Notes under the pieces: generated by a model
Seen by the model: the letters and a program-made list of their open reading frames with translations, nothing else
Told to the model about the DNA's origin: nothing
The model's database searches: none
Program-made: the position numbers and the translations under genes
Shown: in pieces, positions 60,238 through 64,000 of the stretch
How positions within the stretch are numbered: the stretch's first letter is position 1
How the letters are laid out: the number at the start of each line of letters is the position of its first letter
NCBI RefSeq assembly: GCF_023657595.1
Contig: NZ_CP098323.1
Span: forward strand, 2,504,001-2,568,000
Direction of reading: 5' to 3'
From: Cytobacillus firmus
GTDB lineage: Bacteria; Bacillota; Bacilli; Bacillales; Cytobacillaceae
Length of the DNA: 64,000 nucleotides

Positions 60238-60765
60238 CTAGAATGAATGCCTCTTTTTATACCACTCCATTGCCTTCATCTCAATTTCCTGCACAAGTGC
60301 TTCCTTCCCTTTTATATAGGAATCTATGTCAAAGGGAAACTGTTTCGCTAACTCCAATTTTAAGGTTCCATATTGTTTTGCGTCTTCTCCGTTTGCTCTT
60401 AGGTAATCACGAAAAGCAAGATGGCGCGTGATTTCAGGACTCCCTTTTTCATAGATATGGACATGGTGTGTCCGCAGATTTCCCCCTTTCTGAAAATACC
60501 GCCGGCCAGGCAGTCCGTTTTCTCCACGGGGCTCAAAACCCAGTGAAATCATTTCCGTATTAAAGCGGTCAACCCTCTCAATATCTATTACGACAGGCAA
60601 TATATCAATGACGGGCTTAGCTGCCAGACCAGGAACCGATGTGCTCCCAATATGGTGAATGGCCAGAATTTCTTCTTGAAAAATGGTCTTGATTAACTCT
60701 GACTCACTTTGAAATTTAAATTTCCAATCAGGATTATAGCAGGTAACAGTCACTTTCCTTGTCAT
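60238..60765 (-). CDS. GrpB-family (UPF0157) nucleotidyltransferase-fold protein
   Basis: The 175-residue protein has the GrpB pattern: AIHHIGSTSVPGLAAKPVIDILPVV (nucleotidyltransferase-like loop with the Gly-Ser and Asp residues), RRYFQKGG, HHVHIYEKGSPEITRHLAFRDYLR and YGTLKLELAKQF. The family is widespread and poorly understood; some resemble dephospho-CoA kinase partners. It is 15 bases downstream of a methyltransferase in the same direction. Function unknown. Confidence 0.88.
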   Translation of the reverse strand: MTRKVTVTCYNPDWKFKFQSESELIKTIFQEEILAIHHIGSTSVPGLAAKPVIDILPVVIDIERVDRFNTEMISLGFEPRGENGLPGRRYFQKGGNLRTHHVHIYEKGSPEITRHLAFRDYLRANGEDAKQYGTLKLELAKQFPFDIDSYIKGKEALVQEIEMKAMEWYKKRHSF

Positions 60766-60780
60766 GTTCTCCTCCTGAAT

Positions 60781-61479
60781 TTATTTTAAGCTCATCAAAC
60801 ACGTCCATAAAAAATCTTCCCCAAATAGATCACTGGGCTGCTGTATTTTTTTCATCGTTCTAAGCTCCAGAAAATGAAAGTCATCTTGAAAGATCTCTTT
60901 CAATCGTTCCTCCGTGTATCCGATGCCTCCCTTTAGGCTGCCGATACGATACACCTCCCAGTCCTGCGTGGGAAGTGCTCCATCCGGATTAAAACATACC
61001 AATCCAAATTTTCCACCAGGATTGAGTGCCGCTTTGATTATTTCCAGGTATGTAAGCCTTCTGTGGGGCGGAAGGTGATGAAACATGCCGCTGTCATAAA
61101 TAAAATCATAGCTTTGAGGTTCAAAATGAAAGTCGAATAGAGATACACATTCAAAATTAATTTTTACCTGTGCTTCATTTGCTCTTTCACCTGCCCATTT
61201 GACCGCCCTTTCGGAAAAATCGATAGCATCCACCTGTACCCCATTCTTCGCCAGAAAAATGGCATTCCTTCCTGGGCCGCATCCAATTTCGAGTGCCTTC
61301 CCCGCCTGCAGGCCATTTTGAATATACTCAGACAGATTTTCATCCGGCCCTTTCACTTTGAAAAATGGAATCTCTTTATCCCGGTCTTCGTAGAAATTTT
61401 CCCAGAATAATTTTGGTTCTCTTAACAATCCATCCAGCATTTCCAATAAGTCAATATGATTTAAAATAGCTTTTTCCAT
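60781..61479 (-). CDS. Class I SAM-dependent methyltransferase (TehB/Methyltransf_25-like)
   Basis: The 232-residue enzyme has SAM motif I ALEIGCGPGRNAIFLAKNGVQVDAIDFSERAV near residue 65-95 (cited by ends), YDFIYDSGMFHHLPPHRRLTYL as motif II/III and NPGGKFGLVCFNPDG as motif IV. The start at 61479 has GGGGGA at better spacing than an ATG two codons earlier. It is in an operon with the GrpB-like gene. Substrate unknown. Confidence 0.85.
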   Translation of the reverse strand: MEKAILNHIDLLEMLDGLLREPKLFWENFYEDRDKEIPFFKVKGPDENLSEYIQNGLQAGKALEIGCGPGRNAIFLAKNGVQVDAIDFSERAVKWAGERANEAQVKINFECVSLFDFHFEPQSYDFIYDSGMFHHLPPHRRLTYLEIIKAALNPGGKFGLVCFNPDGALPTQDWEVYRIGSLKGGIGYTEERLKEIFQDDFHFLELRTMKKIQQPSDLFGEDFLWTCLMSLK

Positions 61480-61485
61480 AGCCAT

Positions 61486-61821
61486 TCCCCCTTACTTTTA
61501 TTTTACTGAATCCCTTATGGAAAAGGATTACAGCTGCGTTAAGAATAGATTATTTAAGTAAAAACGATCAGCTGATTTTGCATTATTCTTCCATCTAGAA
61601 ATCCTGCAAGGGGGTATTTTTAAGTTTTATAGTCTAAGAAATACCTAAGTCTTAAAGCAAAGAGAAATACTTCCAGGAGCATTCTGAGGATTCTGGAAAA
61701 ACATCCAATCATCGCGATTCGTAATATTTGTAATACTTATGAAATATTTTCTTTTGAAAACTTGTCCTTCATTTCGGTCAGCTCTCATATAATGACGACA
61801 AGAAGGTTTAGGAGGTACGTG
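61486..61821. other. Divergent intergenic region, no gene
   Basis: It should hold the promoters of the methyltransferase and yqhV. A TATAAT box near 61789 (in CATATAATGACG) upstream of yqhV is the only good element. An inverted pair GGTATTT/AAATACC is seen near 61614-61650. Nothing else was recognised. Confidence 0.5.
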
Positions 61822-62097
61822 ATGTTTCTTTTTCTTGATAAAGCGATTCTAGGTATGGCCATTCTGCGCCTTATTTCCGGGAGCATTGAAATTTTTGTTG
61901 CACTATTAATCTTAAAAATGAATGATATCGAAAAAGCATTAGTTATGAATAGTTCACTGGCCCTTATTGGACCGCCTGTGCTTCTCTTGACGACAGTCAT
62001 TGGATTGACCGGAATGGCGGATAAAGTTTCATTAAGCAAGATCTTATGGGTGCTTTGCGGGGTTGGCTGCATTCTGTATGGGGTAAAAGGGAGATAG
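61822..62097 (+). CDS. yqhV: YqhV-like DUF2619 membrane protein, 91 aa
   Basis: The small membrane protein has three hydrophobic helices: FLDKAILGMAILRLISGSIEIFVALLIL (part), NSSLALIGPPVLLLTTVIGLTG and ILWVLCGVGCILYGV, with the conserved MNDIEKALVMNSSLALIGP core of B. subtilis YqhV. The start at 61822 follows GGAGGTACG; a longer frame is unsupported. YqhV is under sporulation control in Bacillus, but its role is unknown. A terminator follows. Confidence 0.87.
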   Translation: MFLFLDKAILGMAILRLISGSIEIFVALLILKMNDIEKALVMNSSLALIGPPVLLLTTVIGLTGMADKVSLSKILWVLCGVGCILYGVKGR

Positions 62098-62122
62098 AGC
62101 TGTATAGACAGCTCTATTTTTG
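62093..62122. terminator. Bidirectional terminator between yqhV and polysaccharide deacetylase
   Basis: TAGAGCTG and CAGCTCTA form the stem around TATAGA, followed by TTTTTG on the plus strand; the last bases overlap the end of the deacetylase gene. Confidence 0.85.
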
Positions 62123-62824
62123 ATGTTTCAGCAAGTCCGAAACGGTGGTCATTTGGTATCCTTGCTCTTTTAATGAAGCAATTATTTTCTTAACAGATTT
62201 CAGAGACTCTTCCCGGCTTTCATACATGACATGAAGAAGAATGATGGAGCCTGGTTCTATATTTTCCGCCACATACTCCGTGATTTTATCTGCATCCCCT
62301 TCTATGTCCGGAAAACTTTCAGGCTCGATATTCCACAAAACCGTCTTTCGCTCCTGTTTAGACAAGTAGTAAGGCAGGAGAAATAACTTTTTCCCGTATG
62401 GAGGGCGAAAATGAATTTCTCCTTCATAGCCTGTCTGCCTGATTAAATCATCTGTTTTCTCAATTTCCTCTTTGATAAAAGTGGGAGATTTTAATACCAT
62501 ACGGGAATGAGAGTAGGAATGATTGCCGATTTCATGCCCTTCTCCCACAATTTTTTTCGCATCTTCCATATGTTGTTCAATCTCTTTTCCTGTTAAATAG
62601 AAAGTGGCTTTAACATCCTCTTCCCGTAAAATCGTTAAGATTTCATCGGTATTAACGCCAGGCCCATCATCAAAAGTCATGGCTGCGACTTTGTCCTCAG
62701 TTTCTGCTTTATTAACAAGGCCGCCGAAAAACTGAAAGTTCCTGGACTTCGATACTTCAAAGAGCAAAAAGGCAATTCCTAATAGCAAGATTATCCATAA
62801 AATAATTTTAAGCAGTTTTTTCAT
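62114..62824 (-). CDS. Membrane-anchored polysaccharide deacetylase (NodB domain)
   Basis: The 236-residue protein has an N-terminal membrane anchor (IILWIILLLGIAFLLFEVS) and a NodB domain: AMTFDDGPGVNT (metal Asp), EIGNHSYSHSRM (two metal His), FRPPYGKK and the end motif SIILLHVMYESREES. It deacetylates GlcNAc-type residues in peptidoglycan or another outer polymer. It is monocistronic; AGGAGGAAAA precedes the start. The substrate is not deducible. Confidence 0.92.
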   Translation of the reverse strand: MKKLLKIILWIILLLGIAFLLFEVSKSRNFQFFGGLVNKAETEDKVAAMTFDDGPGVNTDEILTILREEDVKATFYLTGKEIEQHMEDAKKIVGEGHEIGNHSYSHSRMVLKSPTFIKEEIEKTDDLIRQTGYEGEIHFRPPYGKKLFLLPYYLSKQERKTVLWNIEPESFPDIEGDADKITEYVAENIEPGSIILLHVMYESREESLKSVKKIIASLKEQGYQMTTVSDLLKHQK

Positions 62825-62872
62825 TTTTCCTCCTGATGCTTTAGTTACAGAGTAATTATAATTTAAATATGT

Positions 62873-63110
62873 AAAAAAACCAGCCCCCGATTGGAAACTG
62901 GTTTGATAACATAAGTATGTAGCCGCTTTTGCCGTAACTGTGATAAGAAAGTTTTAAACCACCACTCCTCAAAGTGGGTGTTCGCAGAAACATTCCTGCC
63001 TGTCCTCCTTGTCTTATAGACAGAGGCTTGTCATTCCTGTTCCGATGTTAAACTCCCTATTTCAGCTTAAAGGTTAAAACTTTAGTATGATTACGTACAA
63101 TGCAGCTTGT
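62873..63110 (-). ncRNA. ssrS: 6S-like regulatory RNA, copy 2
   Basis: It repeats the same fold and sequence as 24050-24288 on the same strand: closing helix AAAGUUUUAACC/GGUUUAAAACUUU, apical CCUCUGUCU-AUA-AGACAAGGAGG, the CACCCACU/AGUGGUG hairpin and terminator ACCAGUUUCC/GGGGCUGGU with Us. The most conserved part is the bubble and apical stem; the terminator arms differ. A TATAAT box lies just upstream of the proposed 5' end. Two 6S copies 39 kb apart would be unusual. The name rests on structure. Confidence 0.6.
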
Positions 63111-63191
63111 TTTATTATAATAATATAATTTACACGACGATTCAATAGAAGTTTTTTCCTGTCTGGACCTATTAACTCTTTTCACTTAGCT

Positions 63192-63473
63192 TCAATGCCG
63201 TTCAGTAATTTTCATATCCGTTTCCAGCTTTTTTTTCAAATTATGCGGATAATAGGTCCCCTGCTGATCATGTAATTAGTTATTTTTTCATGAGTTTCTA
63301 CCTGTAAGGGCAAATGCAATATTCCGGATGCCCGCTTTCGCGGAGAAAAAATCCGTTGCAATTACCTGATCAGACATTCCGCCCATAGCTACCGATTTAA
63401 TGAGACACAGGTTTTTAAAAACCAGAAGCTCATGAAGCTCCAATGTTTCATGCAAACCCATTTCACTCATCAT
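63192..63473 (-). pseudogene. Decayed CotF-family spore coat gene
   Basis: The frame starts MMSEMGLHETLELHELLVFKNLCL after GGGAGGA, a CotF-like opening, and continues to FSAKAGIRNIAFALT, again CotF-like, then hits TGA and TAA. After these stops the same frame resumes with QGTYYPHNLKKKLETDMK, the usual CotF C-terminal end, to 63192. The central piece between is missing. A 61-residue product is possible but is likely non-functional. Confidence 0.7.
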
Positions 63474-63620
63474 AAATAATCCTCCCATACATTTATATAC
63501 TCATTTTGCTCATTTCCCACTTTCGAAACCTGTGGTATTTATTTCTTCTGCCAGGCACTGTGAATTACGCATAAAGCAGCTGAAAGAAGAAACATTAACA
63601 GTTAAAAGGAGGGCGTAATT

Positions 63621-63698
63621 ATGGACGAGTTAGGCCTTGGCTACCATGAAACAATGGAAACACATGAGATGCTGAAAGCATGGTTAGGAAGCATTTGA
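63621..63698 (+). pseudogene. Short CotF-like N-terminal remnant, 25 codons
   Basis: ATG with a strong AAAAGGAGGG site opens MDELGLGYHETMETHEMLKA and stops at once. It resembles the first part of the CotF-like remnant on the other strand (GLHETLELHELL). No continuation was found in any frame. It may be translated as a tiny peptide, but loss of the remainder is more likely. Confidence 0.5.
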
Positions 63699-63784
63699 TC
63701 CGAAAACAGAGGAATGCATTAAAGTTATACTAAAGCCTTAACCTGATTTTTTAGTTACACCAGGTTACAAAGGAGAAATTGCAA

Positions 63785-64000
63785 TTGGGACGAAAGTTTG
63801 AACGAAATCTGCTGCGCAGCCTGTTTATTTTCGGAATTGGGGCTTTTTTTCATCTGGTCAGAAAGCCTCCTATAAAAGACTGGCTTATCGTGTTCTTTTT
63901 GAAAAGCTATATTGCCACCTTCTTAGATAATCTCTTAGTGCGAAAAGGCTATCTCAAGTACCCGGTTAATCTGTTTAAAACGTTTGATGTCAGTGTACTA
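63785..64000 (+). CDS. CBO0543-like membrane protein (partial, runs off window)
   Basis: A TTG start after AAAGGAG opens GRKFERNLLRSLFIFGIGAFFHLVRKPP, then DWLIVFFLKSYIATFLDNLLVRKGYLKYPVNLF, cited by ends. This matches the CBO0543-type small membrane proteins of Bacillales and clostridia. Only about 72 residues are inside the window. Function unknown. Confidence 0.7.
   Translation, partial: MGRKFERNLLRSLFIFGIGAFFHLVRKPPIKDWLIVFFLKSYIATFLDNLLVRKGYLKYPVNLFKTFDVSVL

Noticed and set aside
1-64000. tRNA, rRNA, prophage or replication origin
   Set aside because: No tRNA cloverleaf, rRNA segment, phage gene or DnaA-box cluster was recognised on reading either strand; short degenerate ones could be missed without a search tool.

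Overview
The window reads as chromosomal DNA from an endospore-forming Bacillaceae, most like the Bacillus firmus / Cytobacillus group. The evidence is many strong AGGAGG ribosome sites with frequent TTG and GTG starts, a Spo0E-type phosphatase, CotF-like spore-coat remnants, YqhV, SasA, Bce, SipW/TasA and NagP/NagB genes, moderately low G+C, and no phage, plasmid or intact insertion-sequence genes. The genus is an inference from gene content only.

Layout. 1-4300: ethanolamine ammonia-lyase (eutB, eutC) with its two-component/ANTAR regulators, and an attenuator-like terminator in the eutBC leader. 4.3-8.7 kb: a P1-family peptidase, an MFS carrier, an SDR and a methyltransferase. 8.7-18.5 kb: two fatty-acid operons (hbd, thioesterase, aminoglycoside-phosphotransferase-like kinase, FadE-type dehydrogenase, quinone reductase; and ACAD11-like dehydrogenase, SDR, acyl-CoA ligase, TetR). 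Near-identical TetR-type operators precede both, so they look like one regulon. The separate kinase and ACAD11-like dehydrogenase suggest 4-hydroxyacyl-CoA catabolism. 18.7-24.8 kb: a secreted M14 peptidase, a VOC protein, an MFS carrier, an MhqO-like dioxygenase with an MhqR-like operator, a 46-residue zinc-ribbon protein, a 6S-like RNA and a lipoprotein. 25.3-30.5 kb: a formate dehydrogenase operon with two very small partner genes and an OFA-type carrier. 30.5-34.4 kb: TetR, DUF5392, the small alarmone synthetase SasA with a triple operator and an upstream small ORF, and a MarR-MFS efflux operon.

34.4-45.0 kb is an exoprotein and matrix island: a very large S8 protease, two tandem HTH-TPR (NprR/PlcR-like) regulators, a TasA/CalY fibre gene with SipW and an accessory protein, and an M4 neutral protease. 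46.4-50.9 kb is a complete Bce-type antimicrobial-peptide sensing and resistance module. 51.2-59.6 kb is an amino-sugar block: nagB, a SIS protein and a Spo0E-like phosphatase divergent from nagP across paired NagR-type operators, then a chitobiose-type PTS operon with ChbG and a GH4 glycosidase, opposed by a GntR regulator. 59.6-64.0 kb holds GrpB, a methyltransferase, YqhV, a polysaccharide deacetylase, a second 6S-like RNA, decayed CotF genes and the start of a CBO0543-like membrane protein.

The most unusual signal is not a gene. Five intergenic gaps are filled with degenerate tandem repeats of four unrelated sequence families. Three arrays keep a 51-52 bp period and two keep a 20-21 bp period, close to five and two helical turns of DNA. 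Unrelated sequences sharing the same period suggest that spacing, rather than primary sequence, is being maintained.
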